A DNA stretch of 15,397 nucleotides from Acidobacteriota bacterium. Lineage in GTDB: Bacteria; Acidobacteriota; UBA6911; RPQK01; DATIPO01. How positions within the stretch are numbered: position 1 is the first letter of the stretch; every line of letters starts with the position of its first letter. The stretch is taken from NCBI GenBank assembly GCA_028277865.1, contig JANQFM010000394.1, forward strand, positions 1 through 15,397. Reading direction: 5' to 3'. Below are positions 15,324 to 15,397 of the stretch, piece by piece. The translations under genes and the position numbers were made by a program. A model generated the notes under the pieces. The model saw only the letters and a list, made by a program, of their open reading frames with translations, ran no database searches and was not told where the DNA came from.

Positions 15324-15397
15324 ATGAAATATATTTATTATCTACGATTTTGTATTATTGTCTTGCTTATGCTTATTTTCACGGCTGGAACAAGCGT
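15324..15397 (+). CDS. Start of a secreted or membrane protein, cut by the right edge
   Basis: ATG at 15324 is preceded by AAAGGAG (15307-15313), a strong ribosome binding site with a spacing of about 10 nt. The 24 readable codons give MKYIYYLRFCIIVLLMLIF followed by TAGTS, a classic signal peptide or N-terminal anchor (charged start, hydrophobic core, small residues after). The codons are strikingly AT-rich compared with every other gene here. The frame is open to the edge. The function cannot be told from this fragment. Confidence 0.65.
   Translation, partial: MKYIYYLRFCIIVLLMLIFTAGTS

Overview
The window is GC-rich (clearly above half G+C by eye, except for an AT-rich right edge) and bacterial. 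It carries intergenic heptamer and CGCAGAG-type repeats, a DUF1080 secreted protein, a very large one-polypeptide sigma-54 regulator and frequent GTG/TTG starts. This style fits an Acidobacteriota-like or other large-genome soil or marine lineage. That placement is inference; no rRNA or other marker gene is present.

Left part (1-5303). Two paralogous caspase-like (clan CD, C25/gingipain-like) cysteine peptidases face each other tail to tail. Protease A runs rightward and is cut by the left edge; protease B runs leftward. Their 3' ends overlap by 94 bp in an imperfect palindrome, so each protein ends in a tail that is the antisense of the other's conserved Asn-Tyr...Gly-Asp-Pro-Ala-Val-Arg motif. 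Upstream of protease B on the same strand is a 743-residue cytoplasmic protein that I cannot assign to a family. Its front half is rich in glycine and beta strands. Protease pair plus unknown partner is the best candidate here for an undescribed system, possibly a protease with its substrate or effector.

Middle (5304-8406). A divergent intergenic region holds inverted and tandem 7-bp repeats. It is followed by a rightward two-gene unit: a full-length ABC exporter (fused membrane and ATPase domains) and, 29 bp later, a secreted DUF1080 (3-keto-disaccharide hydrolase-type) protein. A hairpin separates this unit from the convergent gene that follows.

Right part (8407-14788). A 1645-residue leftward protein combines a degenerate protein-kinase domain, a P-loop ATPase, a long TPR-like helical region, a GAF-like domain, a sigma-54-contacting AAA+ domain (GSFTGA) and a C-terminal helix-turn-helix. 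The kinase domain has lost every catalytic signature residue I could check. Upstream on the same strand, beyond a repeat-laden 355-bp gap, is a leucine (branched-chain amino acid) dehydrogenase with an ideal ribosome binding site.

Right edge (14789-15397). About 530 bp lack a convincing gene but hold two adjacent hairpins. After them, an AT-rich gene with a strong ribosome binding site and a signal peptide begins at 15324 and runs off the window.
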